NCBI GenBank assembly: GCA_947650285.1
Contig: CANTFL010000199.1
Span: 248,001-312,000 of the forward strand
DNA from: Hyaloperonospora brassicae
Taxonomy: Eukaryota > Oomycota > Peronosporomycetes > Peronosporales > Peronosporaceae
Length of the DNA stretch: 64,000 bases
Direction of reading: 5' to 3'
The first letter of the stretch is position 1; the number at the start of each line of letters is the position of its first letter. A model generated the notes under the pieces. It searched no databases. It was not told the DNA's origin and saw only the letters and a program-made list of their open reading frames with translations. Below, piece by piece: positions 10,240 to 20,724 of the stretch. The position numbers and the translations under genes are program-made.

Positions 10240-10995
10240 TTCGTCATTTCGGAAGTCGATCGGCAAGAATAATAGTATTCTTTTTTTCCTTGACTGCTTT
10301 AGCAAGATAGTACATCTTGCTTCTATTCCTTTGTCAATCAAATTACTGGTATACGCATATGCCTTCATCGAAACAGGAATTCGGAACTACCGATTACCCC
10401 ATGACCACCTCGTCTCTGACAGAGACCCTCGGTTTACGGTAAAGTTTTGGAAAAACTTGTTTCGGTATCTCGAAACACGTATAAAGACGTCAAATTCTGA
10501 ACATATGTTTTAGGATGGTCAGACAAAACAAGAAAATCGTGTTATTGAAGATTCTCTTCGAGGATGCGTCCACTCGCCTCCAAGTATGAGCGAGTTCTTG
10601 CTGATGGCAAAATTTGCCATCAACAACTCGGTACATGAGTAGACAATGCAAGCACCGTTATAGGTGAATGGACTTCGCCATTCAATCAATCCCGCCCTGC
10701 TAGAGTGTGACATAAGTTTGAGGTGGGGGAGGCTTACGACGAGCAACGACGTTCTGGATTTGCTCGTCACGAAACGGTGTCGATGTTTATATGATGGACA
10801 TAGAAAAAGATGACGTCAGCAATACTGATGACAATTTGCTACATTGATGACGATGGAGATTCTGGCATACTCATAATTTCCCATGATCATGCCAGCGTTG
10901 GTGCTGAAGGCTAATTGATGAAAAGTATGATATTTAGTCAGTGCGCACTGTTTGGCTCTGTGTATACAATACACATACGTTTTGTGTTGGTGATT
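10240..10995 (+). pseudogene. Decayed gypsy integrase, right part (element E0)
   Basis: The E0 relic resumes right after E1. Pieces follow the E2 integrase in order: GKNNSILFFS with TALARYYILL (10262-10320), SLTETLG and its other-frame reading VSDRDPRFTVKFWKNLFR (10405-10460), then DGQTKQENRVIEDSLRG (10513-10563), AKFAINNSVHE (10605-10640) and VNGLRHS (10662-10682). Acidic Asp-rich pieces such as DDDGDSGILIISHDHAS follow up to about 10990. Stops are frequent. The continuity across the E1 insertion shows that both parts are one element. Confidence 0.8.
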
Positions 10996-12704
10996 CGGTC
11001 TTCCAGTACTCTTGGTGACCACCCTAGAGTCCGCATGTGGTCAGAAGCTGTGTATGTGTGACAAATCTATACCAAAAGGAATGTATGCTTGATAAGAATA
11101 TTAACCACTGATTACATGATGTAGCTGTATCAACAGACTCTGGTCTAAGAATCCCGGATTGTCAACATGGGAAATAGATTATTAGGTGAAGTGAAACAAT
11201 GACGAATAGACCTGCCCAAATTCGCGTCGCTTAATTCATATACTACTCAATGTATTATGTAAAAAAGCTTTGAGTGATCTAGATATATACTCAATCATCA
11301 CTACGATGGTTCACCTTTGGTGGTGTCGGAATGCCAGACAAGATGAGCACAGCCAAGACACTGCAACAGGCCGGGATCATTATATTGTGAACACTGATGT
11401 CTAATGCTTTACGAAGCAAGAAAATGTATCGACAAAGACTGCTCGATTTCAATCGAATGGTTTGAGAATATAACGTGTTTTCTTGATTGTTGTTTTGGAA
11501 AATTCAATTTTAATTGCACAATAAATTGCAGTATAAACACAATAGTATGTAACATTAGCAAGATCGCGGTATCTACACATTGTACCGACTTCTTGGTTAT
11601 AACTGCAATCAAAATGTGTTCGTATCGCGATCTTTGCCATCTTACTACAATGTCATCCAGCATGGAGATCACACATAAAAATATTGCCAGTACTTTAAAT
11701 TACTGACCGAACTCACAGTACCGGCAGATTCATGCCCGCGGTCAACAAAATTGTCATGACAGTCGGCAATGTAAACGATGCGTATCAGGGACTAACCCAA
11801 CTTTAAACGATCATAATTCTATCAGAAGCCACACTCGCCGACTTCATTTACGCATAATTTAATATCGGGCTTCCTTCCGTATCATAGAGCCTTTTCCGTC
11901 AGCACAGAGTAGTTCATTATTGCGTTGGCCGTATTTACAAATCTACAGTTTGATCGACTTCGATTAGACACAGCAATTATAATACTCACAGGATCGCAAA
12001 CAATTCATATCGTCATATTTATAATCATGTGAGATCTAGCACCGCATAGTGGAACAAGGTGATGTCAAGGCATATCGTGATTACTTGAAATGAGCGCCTC
12101 AAACAAATTTACATCGTACCGATTATGCACGAGGTCTCTACACCGATGTTGGAACTTGCTAGATCACTTTCGTCCGCCAAACGGAGTGCAACCCGCCCTA
12201 TCGACTGGTGCATAAGGTGGGGGAGTAAACAGGAGCAGAAACGGAGTATCTCCTTCGATGGTCGATTACCTGGGCGCCAGTAGATAGTCGGTGTCGCAAG
12301 AAACTTGTGATCGCCGCTTCACTACAACAATCATACCCGCATAAACGTTTCTAGATACGATTTTTATTTCGTGTAAAGGATTAGTCGTATCATTCCACTG
12401 ATATCATACTGACATACCCTACTAACAACCCATGATCGTAGAAAATCGACTAGACTGATGATATATCATTCAGGATACTGGATATGTCTTTCATGCATTG
12501 ATTGTATATCCAAAATGTCGGAATTAAAGCTCCCATAGTATTGTCGTCGATCATGGATTCTGTAACTTCATGGTCTTTCATGTGATATATGCAATCCATA
12601 ATTCATAGCTGTTTTGCAAAAAAATTAAATACAATTGCACGATTCATGTGACAGGATCATCCTGTAACATGTTTTTATCAATTTAAGTAAATGATGATGA
12701 GGGG
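10996..12704 (+). pseudogene. E0 continuation with chromodomain remnant
   Basis: Most of this stretch is too decayed to read. Around 12225-12310 the + strand reads TEYLLRW followed by a degenerate tail in the same order as the E2 chromodomain ([10 protein letters not shown]). That places the end of the E0 pol gene here. No antisense frame like those of E1 and E2 survives. The stretch 11400-11700 has an open frame on each strand, but neither looks like a known protein. Confidence 0.45.
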
Positions 12705-13129
12705 TGTTACGGATTTAATAATTTTTTCCTGAGAACATCACAACACACTGTGTAATCTCGGTGACCCAAGGGTCTCTTCGTTGGTTGATATAGGCCAGTA
12801 TTTTAACCCACCAATAGCTGCTCGACGCGCGCAATGGGTGGTGAGTAGACGTTACAGTGCATGTTCTCATATTCATATAATAAAGTCAGGAGTAATTAAC
12901 AAGAAGTGATGTAAGTTTTTATAGATACTTGATATAGTTTTAGCTATACTAACACTAAGATCTTTCGATAAGTAGTTTGCCTTCCACTGTGTACGTGTAA
13001 GTGAGGCAGGTGAGCACTGACAGAGATTTTGTGTTGGCAATGAAGTTGTCATTAGGATCAATTCTGTTTCCTCGTCGATACCTTAGCTGCAAGGTTTGGT
13101 AGTTGTGGTGTGATAGATGTGTAGCTACA
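12705..13129 (+). repeat. LTR relic, probably the 3' LTR of E0
   Basis: The segment 12765-12855 matches the central part of the solo LTR at 43390-43822 (GGTTGATAT, then AACCCACCAAT, GACGCGCG, ATGGGTGGTGAGTAGACGT). Possible ends are TGTTACGG at 12705 and GCTACA at 13129, giving about 425 bp, close to the 433 bp of the solo copy. Orientation is +, like E0, and the distance from the integrase relic fits an element end. The exact borders are uncertain. Confidence 0.6.
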
Positions 13130-16100
13130 CTAAGTTCTAGAAGGTCACGAGTCATTGCTAAAGCTGGAAAGAGTAAGGTCTTTCTTCTCAATTATTAAGT
13201 CACTATAGAGGCCGCCGACGGGAGCCGAAAAGCGTCTGGTGCGCGGACCAATTGAGGAGGTTTAGATAATACTTTTTCATTTTCCTACTGTATGCCTCGC
13301 ACTGTTGTCAGGTTGTAGCAACCAGTGTTCCGTCACAATTCAAACTCCATCCTGTAACTTTAGTTTGTACTCAATGTGCTGTACACATTTCGAAAGTATG
13401 CAAGTGAGATCATAGCAACAAACAAACATGTCGGCGTTGTCCACCTGTTCGCACCATCAAATTTTCGAATCTAATCGTTACATAATATATCAAAGTCACC
13501 AAGAAATACGACGAATATGAATGTTTTTGAGCAAAGATCGAAGAGTGTGTTGTCGACGTTCTTACACCGCTTGGCAACCAACGTCTTTGGAGCACTAGCT
13601 TAGCGTGTTAAAGGATGCGTGATTGACCCCATGAGTGTATGTACAGTATCTGGAAAACGACAGGAGCCAAATCCGGTGTCTCGCGATAGGTCGAAGCGAT
13701 AATCAGTAGAAAGAAGTTCATCTTGTTTCGTTACACTTGTACAATTCTGTCGATTCGAGCGTGCAAAAGCTATATTTCCGGTCATCAAAATGTGAGAGGT
13801 ACAGCTGTTAGATATTTAGACTGGACGTGCTTGAGATGTGTCAACTTCGTTTGCTCACAAATCAAATCGCTTAGAATAACAACTTAATAAAGCGACTGGT
13901 CGATTACTTTCAAGTCTCTGCAACGTTTTGGATTGGGCATAGTAATATCCAGGCGGCTGTTGTAAGGACATCAAATGCCGATGTCCACTAATAGACCTAA
14001 GGTAACAAACACACTTGTGGGGTGCTAAGACCACGCGGCTTTTGGTGATAATACTTTTGAGATGTTAGCCATATCTAAGCCACAACTAAATTCAATTGGG
14101 TGAAGCGCAAAGAACATTCGTTTGCACAACATCGGCGAATTACTTCGCCAATGATGTTTTTATGCGCGGCTTTTACGATATGAACTTTCTGCATTACGTA
14201 CTTTTCACCAAGTTCGAAAACTTCGACATGTTAAATGATGAAGGCACAATAGATCGACCGCACATAATTTACCTGTGGTAGGGCAGTTGATACAACCAGT
14301 CATCATACTAACTTGCTTCGTTGAATCTCGCTAGAATCTGTTATCGCCAAATCATGTGCAGGTCCAAATCGAAGGTATAAGTGGTGTGTGATAGGAAGCA
14401 CCTTCAACAAGGTTTACGATGTTTCCGCTACTATTATTTGTGTGGTACGGATCAAGCATATGCTGTCGTACATTTCATCGCAATAAATCTGACGCTATTT
14501 TGTATTCGTAAGACTGATACGATAAATATTTGATTTAAGGATCGATATCATCTCTAAACATATCTAATCACCTCTAAATGTCAGCCTTAATCAAATATTT
14601 GCTCTTTTCATAATAGGGATGATTTTACATCCAGTGGCATTCCATATAACCTCTCTTTAACATTCTTTTTATCGAAAAGGTGGGATATTTGGTGCAGGGC
14701 ACCGATAGATTACCGCCAGGGAAACGCGTGCTCTCTATTACCCCTGTGCTAGAATTTGCTCATAATTTATCGAATGAGCATCTCAAAACTTATCATGAGT
14801 CAACGAACGCGGGAATACATATTATCCTCTATGACCTTACGGAACGCGAATAGTTTGGGTCGAAACGAACAGGCGATTGATTACAAAGAAGATCCGCCTG
14901 CCCCGGTCTGTCCAACAAAGACAAGCATATCGTAGTGCACATCAGGCCATTCATTGCAGTGTCCAAACTTCACTCATGCATAAGGTCCCCCGGCGTCGCG
15001 TGAGTGTCCACGTACCTCAAGTTTCACGAGAGGCCAATGCGACAGGTCTCCCTGTCGCCAATTGACATGGACAGTTGCCACAAACGATTCCTGCGGATGC
15101 AGACACCCGACTTTGCGTCGGAGACGACCGATTGCGCGCAGACTACTAGAAAGGCGACGACGGGGTGGGAAAAAATATCACTCCAAGCGGCGAGCTATTC
15201 AGTTCAAAGTGTGGGACAAAGCTCCAACCAGCACGAACAGAACGGGCGCCGCACAAACGAAGCGCTTTATCGTTCGAGATAAGTCAGTCCAGCGCTGAAT
15301 CGATTCAATCCGAGTTCTGGATCGGGTCGAGTGCGCGTGGTCAAGTCAGCTCGAGATGCTTCCGTCGTAGACGACTATGGCCGGCAGTAGGACCGATTAA
15401 CGCGGCCTTTGGAAAGCACAGAGCCACTTTGTGACTACAGTTATTCGACTCGTAGGACGGTGCGAGGGCTATTCTCCGCGTGTGGGAAGTTATTGCGATC
15501 ACGGCGTTTCGGTTGGGCTGATCGCGATCCTCACATTTCGTGGAGATCGCGATCGCGACTGTCTACTGCCTCGGAATTGTCTCTCGGAAGATTTGCTGCA
15601 ACAGAAGAAGGAGACAGACAGACAGACAGACATACAGACGACAGAGAGTCGCTGTGCCCGCAGTCTCAATTGCAGCGGCGACTTGAGCCCGTTGGACGGC
15701 AGACCTGATGCGGTTGCGGCGTCCCGCGGCGTGGATTTTATCATTTGCCCAAGCGAGTCCCAGCAAGTTGTAAGTTGCGTGTGCCCCATGTGGCAAACGG
15801 GCGTTGCGTCGTACCCACCGTAGCCCCACGAGAGGGTTCGTACGTGCATATAGACACAAAGACGTGGTGGTGCGGATACTGTGGTCGTGCTGCTCTCCTG
15901 GTCTCGTGTACAGGTCGACGACGCCCACTGTGTAGCACCGTGTTGTGGATACCCATCACACCTCTTGTTCTTGGATACGTCCGCACGTAACGACGCGGCC
16001 GCGTCAGCTGCTTGCGATCTTGACCCGGCGATAGCCGGAATCGCGTCGGAATGGAGCGAGGATCAACTGTACCCCTTGAGGCTGTCCAAGTCGTGTCACC

Positions 16101-16303
16101 TCCTCAACAATCGAGTGGAGCTGGTCGCGTAGCAGCGACGGCATTTGCCGTCGGCCGAGCCCTGTCTTCCAAATAGCGTAGCAAGACCCACTGACTGACC
16201 TGTTGTCGCGCCCCGTTTCATGAACGCACACGTCCACTCGAGAGCAAACTGCATTCAGTAATTCACCCACGTGGTCGTAGTGCTGCCTCCCCCCAGTCGC
16301 TTC
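13130..16303. other. Intergenic, no gene seen
   Basis: 13.1-14.9 kb is AT-rich with only short unrecognised open frames (for example 14096-14281 on +). From about 15 kb the GC content rises towards the gene island. 15-16.3 kb has overlapping open frames on both strands but none with recognisable motifs, so I read it as upstream sequence of the START/FYVE gene. Confidence 0.5.
15612..15641. repeat. (ACAG)n microsatellite
   Basis: About seven tetranucleotide units with one interruption (CATA). A related, less regular (ACGG/ACAG)n run lies at 21335-21375. Confidence 0.8.
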
Positions 16304-17578
16304 ATGAAGCTGCTGGAAGCAAAGCAGGAGCTGGTCGAGGAGCTCTCGCCGGAAGAAACGGCCGCGCTCTTGAGCATGAGCGACTCGTTCGTGCAGGAGA
16401 CCGTCCACATGTCCAGACACTATGTCGGCGCAACGCGTCACCCGAACGTCATTGACGCCACGCGCTGGAAACGAGTCGCTCGGTTTCGCCACCTCGTCAT
16501 GTACGAAGAACGGCGGCGTCAATGGAGCCACGACAGCCGAACCAACGACAGTACGCGCAAATTGGGGTCGCGTTTGGCCGACTATGACGTTGTCACCGAC
16601 GACGTGCGCTTGTTGCCCGCCACGTTGATGGTCGGGACCTTCCCAGGCGATCTCGAGTCCGTGATGTTTGGCCTCCAGAGCGGCACCGAAGACGCCACGC
16701 ACTTGCGCGCATCGTGTCTCGGCGACACGAACGTCGACGAGCGGCTGCTCGCGGCGCCACTGGGATCGTCCAACTTTGAAGATCCATTGCACTCGTGCAC
16801 GCTGCGATGGCGAGGCCTGCGGTACGGTGCAGCGCTGGCCTCGGGCACGCTCTTCCGGTCGCGCTTTACGGAGACCGTGTACATTGAGTCGACGGGCATG
16901 ACGCGACTCGACCAGGGCGAGCGCGTGGGCTACGAGCTGCTGCAGTCCGTGGCGATTCCAGACCTCGACGGCCACCGTCGCGCCGAGAAGAAACAAGCCG
17001 TCATCTCGTTCTGCTACGTCTACCGCCAGCCAACACCAGGCCTCGTCGAGGTCTTTATGCTCGGCTCAACGTCCCGCGACGGCGTCTTGCTCGGGGGCGC
17101 TCTGGCCAAAATGCACAGTCTCCATCGACTCGCGCAGTGCGCTGAGCTCAAGAAGCTCGCGTGGCTCTTGCACTCGAGCAACCCGACGCTGTCGAACTCG
17201 ACCGAAGGCGGCTGCTGCGCCGAGTGCTACCGCGCGTTCAGTCGCTGGCCCCGGCGCGCCGAGCGACAGTGCAGTGCCTGCGACGAACGCGTGTGCGCGA
17301 GCTGCACAGTGTACCGGCAGATGCGGTTCGTCCAGCCGAGTCGGCGGAAGGTCACGTCTACGAAACGCGCGTTCTGCGGCCGGTGTCTCCAGCGGGCCGA
17401 AGAAACGAGTCCCGTGATGATCGCCGCCTTCGAAGCGATCGAAGACGGGAAGCACCTGACCAGGAGCCACTTTGACACGATCAATAGCTCGCAGCCACCG
17501 CTGTCGAGTGCATCGAATTGGAGCAGAGACTGCCTCGAGATCGACGACGAGCTCGTGATGACGATCCTCGGCGACTGA
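16304..17578 (+). CDS. START-like / FYVE-type zinc finger protein
   Basis: 424 residues from the first ATG (16304). The open frame extends upstream to 16271, after a TAA at 16259, but without an ATG. The preceding codons read LPPPSRF, like the N-terminal motif of this oomycete family, so a 5' exon joined by splicing is possible. Residues of about 20-260 resemble the START-like lipid-binding part of oomycete START/FYVE proteins. Residues of about 303-368 form a FYVE-type zinc finger with four CxxC pairs (CAEC, CSAC, CASC, CGRC). The canonical R(R/K)HHCR signature is replaced by ACDERVCASC, so binding to phosphatidylinositol 3-phosphate is not assured. A role at membranes in lipid signalling is inferred. 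It converges with the LURP-one-related gene. Confidence 0.75.
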   Translation: MKLLEAKQELVEELSPEETAALLSMSDSFVQETVHMSRHYVGATRHPNVIDATRWKRVARFRHLVMYEERRRQWSHDSRTNDSTRKLGSRLADYDVVTDDVRLLPATLMVGTFPGDLESVMFGLQSGTEDATHLRASCLGDTNVDERLLAAPLGSSNFEDPLHSCTLRWRGLRYGAALASGTLFRSRFTETVYIESTGMTRLDQGERVGYELLQSVAIPDLDGHRRAEKKQAVISFCYVYRQPTPGLVEVFMLGSTSRDGVLLGGALAKMHSLHRLAQCAELKKLAWLLHSSNPTLSNSTEGGCCAECYRAFSRWPRRAERQCSACDERVCASCTVYRQMRFVQPSRRKVTSTKRAFCGRCLQRAEETSPVMIAAFEAIEDGKHLTRSHFDTINSSQPPLSSASNWSRDCLEIDDELVMTILGD

Positions 17579-17865
17579 CTCACGCACTACCAACGCGTCG
17601 TACGACTGACGACTGACGACTACATACAGAGTTGCAGAGTTGCAGTTGATGGAGAACGCCGTCACGCGGGACAAGCGCTGGGAAAGTGGCGTAGGTACCA
17701 CTACGCCCGCGACTAATTATTTAATCCCATGTCGGAAGAGCTCTTGTCGACCTTTGCGCGTGCTGGTCGCGCGCGCCGTCGATGTGCGACAGTGTCTATA
17801 TATATTATTTTCTTTCGCCCATGATGGAGGGTGAGAGAGATATCTATCTATCTATATACATCGGC

Positions 17866-18627
17866 TTACGTGTCCTGCTGCCCTCCTGCGACTTTCTCGT
17901 GCTTTGCTGTGTCGGCCGTCTCGTGGCCACCCGACAGCTGCCGATGGACAGGTACACTGGCGTCGTCCATCGCCGCACACACGAGCACAACGAGCGCCAC
18001 GTCAACTCCAATGGCCGTCTCGACGTGGTACCCGCCAGTGCTCCCGAGCGTCGTGATGCGATGACTGGCTGGACGAAAGACCTTTGCAATGGGTTCCCGT
18101 CGTCCGCCCCGACCTCGTTCCAGGTACAGCACAGCCGCGCGCTGTCGCCACATGCCGTGGCACCGCAGCCGACTTTTGCCGCCAGTGTGGACGTCCGCCA
18201 CCTCGGCAAACAGCGGCTCGCCTCGGCCTGGCGAGCACTTGATGTAAAACGTCGTGAGCACCTTTAACAGCGGCCCGCGGCGCTTGCCGAGACACACGTC
18301 GTACCGCATCGTGTGCGCGTGGTGCGGGTCGAGGCCTCGATGGCTCAAGTGAGCGACGGGAATGCCGTACTCGTCGACCAGCCACTTCGTGTAGCCATCT
18401 GCTTCTTCGCCGTCAATGGCCGGCACGACGCGGAACACAATGCGGCCGGAAGTGACCTCCCGCACGGCATAACCGTTGGCGTCCACTGCGTGCGCCCAGA
18501 AGTTGTCGGTGAGCTCAAACGTCGTGACGCGCCGCCGACAGAAGCGCGGGTTCACGACAAACGGGAACTTCCATTGCGCGGCTAAGGGCGTGGCGAGGAA
18601 CTTTTGCATTGAGAGGGACATGCCCAT
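17866..18627 (-). CDS. LURP-one-related / tubby-like fold protein
   Basis: 253 residues. It begins with three closely spaced methionines (MGMSLSM); I keep the first. The pattern of the LURP-one-related (DUF567) family is visible: an N-terminal FVVNPRFCRRRVTTFELTDN, a beta-rich middle including TFYIKCSPG and YEVCLG-like strands, and a hydrophobic segment near the C-terminus (DVALVVLVCAAMDD) like the central helix of the tubby-like fold. In plants the family is linked to pathogen responses, and the related fold can bind phosphoinositides; the role in oomycetes is unknown. It converges with the START/FYVE gene 290 bp away. The 5' leader carries a CAA/CAG-rich stretch. Confidence 0.65.
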   Translation of the reverse strand: MGMSLSMQKFLATPLAAQWKFPFVVNPRFCRRRVTTFELTDNFWAHAVDANGYAVREVTSGRIVFRVVPAIDGEEADGYTKWLVDEYGIPVAHLSHRGLDPHHAHTMRYDVCLGKRRGPLLKVLTTFYIKCSPGRGEPLFAEVADVHTGGKSRLRCHGMWRQRAAVLYLERGRGGRREPIAKVFRPASHRITTLGSTGGYHVETAIGVDVALVVLVCAAMDDASVPVHRQLSGGHETADTAKHEKVAGGQQDT

Positions 18628-18641
18628 GGCGGCAAGGGAGA

Positions 18642-18692
18642 GTCGCTGTTGCTGTTGCTATTGCTGCGATTGCTATTGCTGTTGCTGGCGCT
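18642..18692 (-). repeat. CAA/CAG trinucleotide stretch
   Basis: On the + strand this is a GTT/GCT/ATT trinucleotide run. On the - strand it lies just upstream of the LURP-one-related start codon, within its probable 5' leader. The length could vary between strains. Confidence 0.6.
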
Positions 18693-19974
18693 CGTGCGGC
18701 AACGTGTTGTCACGTACGTTGTGGACTGTGCAGGCAGCGGGTGTTGCGAGTAACATTCGGCGACAGCGGGCAGACGACGGACCATTTGTGCTGCTGTGCG
18801 TGGAAAACAAGACGACCTGTGGAAACGAGTCGATTCGTGAATCGCATCGTTGTCGCCTCTGCGACGCAGTGCGAACACTGTGCAAACGAGACCTGTGAAA
18901 CGACATGAAACGTGCGCTTCGGTATCGCTGCAATCGACGCGATGTCGTGGGCGTCTGCTTGTGGCACGAGCTGGTTTTTGGCCAGAAGGGCTGCGGACAC
19001 AGGGCAGCGGCTGGCGCTGTGCACAAAGAACGGCTGCCTTCTTTTTTGGCTGGACAGGGCAGGACTGGCGGAGGGGCATGAAGAGCCAGATCGACGATCG
19101 TAGCGAAAGTTTGCAGGCTGAGTGGGGAAATGGGATTTGAGCTGCACGGAACCGATTCTCGTCGTGCGTAAAGCACGCAAACACTCAACGGGCCAGGCGA
19201 CGATTGCATGGCGCGATGCGATACGTTGTGTCAAGAGGGGGCAAAGACTGCGTCATCTAGTCGTCCCATGACTGGTATTGCCTACTGGCAAGAAGTGCAG
19301 CAGCTGCGTACTTGTGAGAGTTGGGATACAGTCGACAGCAGAGAAACGTTTACACCTTACGAAAGCACTACCGTCCGAAAAGCAGGTGGCCGTCTTTTTC
19401 GATCATCCGAATACCGTGTGTACGCATTTTGATTGGCTGAATATACGCCACACTTTTGCTCAATCCGATGCTAGATCGGCCAAGATCCGCGAGCCGACGG
19501 CTACCATCGCCTGCGTGTCGGGTGGCCGCGCTCTCCGCCAGAGAGACGGACATCGAACTGCGCTGCAGTGTTCGAGAAGACTGGTGGCACGTCGACGCGA
19601 TGGTGCTGTTGTTGCGTAGTTGGCGTCGCGTCGTCGTGCACCGTGGGGTCGCAATTGCCCGCGACGCGACGATTGGCGCGGCGTCTTTGTGTCGTGAAAA
19701 ACCCCGTTCGCTCCGTGCTAAGTGCGACGGGCGTTGCAGCTGCAACGGGCGAGGTCACGACGACCATCACTCGTATTTGCACTTGGTTGTAGTATGGTTG
19801 GTGGGTCCGTTCACCCCGTCGCTCGCCTCTTGCGCACCCGCGCCGCTCCTCCCTCTGTGTCGCCAGTATCCGATTTCCTAGCTCCCGCCCAAGCGCCCGA
19901 GTTAGCTCTTCTCTCCCGCCTGTTTCTCCCCCTCCCTTCCCTTCCTCCTCCCCCCCTACCCCTTTGCTACCACC
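18693..19974. other. Shared upstream region, with pyrimidine tract before 14-3-3
   Basis: This lies between two divergent genes. Open frames here (up to 200 codons on -) show no family motif and probably reflect high GC. The last 65 bp before the 14-3-3 start (about 19910-19970) are almost all C and T, a feature common upstream of highly expressed oomycete genes, and the start sits in a strong context, ACCACCATGG. Confidence 0.5.
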
Positions 19975-20724
19975 ATGGACCGTGACTCGCTCGTGTTCCT
20001 CGCCAAGCTGGCCGAACAGGCCGAGCGGTACGACGAGATGGTGGACCACATGAAGGCCGTGGCGAACAACCACAACGTGGAGCTCACGGTCGAAGAGCGC
20101 AACTTGCTGTCGGTGGCGTACAAGAACGTGATTGGCTCGCGCCGCGCGTCGTGGCGCGTGATCTCGTCGATCGAGAACAAGGGCGACTCGGAGCGCAGCG
20201 AGCACATTAAGGCGTACCGTCAGAAGATCGAGGGCGAGCTCGTGGACATTTGCAATGACATTTTGACGATTATCGAGAACAATTTGATCCCCAACTCGTC
20301 GAGCGAGGAGGGCAAAGTGTTTTACTACAAGATGAAGGGCGACTACCACCGCTACTTGGCCGAGTTCCAGGTCGACGACGAGCGCAAGGAGTCGTCGGAC
20401 AAGGCGCTCGAGAGCTACAAGCAGGCGTCGACGATTGCCATGGCCGAGCTGCCGCCCACGCACCCGATCCGCCTGGGCCTGGCGCTCAACTTTTCGGTCT
20501 TTTACTACGAGATCTTGAACTCACCGGACCGCGCCTGCAACTTGGCGAAGCAGGCGTTCGACGACGCGATTGCGGAGCTCGACACGCTGTCGGAGGAGAG
20601 CTACAAGGACAGCACGTTGATCATGCAGCTGCTGCGCGACAACTTGACGCTGTGGACGTCGGACCAGGAGCCCGACACGGCCGACGCCAACCAGGGCGAC
20701 ATGAATGTGCAAGACGTAGAATAA
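19975..20724 (+). CDS. 14-3-3 protein
   Basis: 249 residues, the usual length, without introns. Both family signatures are present: [11 protein letters not shown] near residue 43 and [18 protein letters not shown] near residue 210. The phosphopeptide-binding groove residues are seen in the RRASWR and [13 protein letters not shown] blocks. The protein forms dimers and binds phosphoserine/threonine motifs in many partners, mostly in the cytoplasm. The acidic variable tail ends NVQDVE. The gene stands alone, with no sign of an operon-like arrangement. Codon use is strongly GC-biased, in line with high expression. Confidence 0.98.
   Translation: MDRDSLVFLAKLAEQAERYDEMVDHMKAVANNHNVELTVEERNLLSVAYKNVIGSRRASWRVISSIENKGDSERSEHIKAYRQKIEGELVDICNDILTIIENNLIPNSSSEEGKVFYYKMKGDYHRYLAEFQVDDERKESSDKALESYKQASTIAMAELPPTHPIRLGLALNFSVFYYEILNSPDRACNLAKQAFDDAIAELDTLSEESYKDSTLIMQLLRDNLTLWTSDQEPDTADANQGDMNVQDVE

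Noticed and set aside
10996..12704. Antisense frame in E0 like those of E1 and E2
   Set aside because: I looked on the - strand for matching acidic or coiled-coil pieces and found none; the space between the chromodomain relic and the LTR is also too short.
16271..16303. Start of the START/FYVE-like gene at 16271
   Set aside because: The codon there is GTG and a TAA lies just upstream; the first ATG is 16304. The LPPPSRF stretch is noted as a possible spliced-in N-terminus only.
16004..16996. 330-codon open frame antisense to the START/FYVE-like gene
   Set aside because: It lies opposite a well-supported gene, and its composition (His/Arg/Val-rich, no motif) is what GC-rich codons produce in the reverse strand.
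18582..19184. 200-codon - strand frame upstream of the LURP-one-related gene
   Set aside because: It overlaps the start of that gene in another frame, contains a trinucleotide repeat translated as Ser-Asn, and has no recognisable domain.
19501..20463. 320-codon open frame antisense to 14-3-3
   Set aside because: A shadow of the GC-rich 14-3-3 codons; no family motif, and rich in Arg/His/Val as expected for such shadows.
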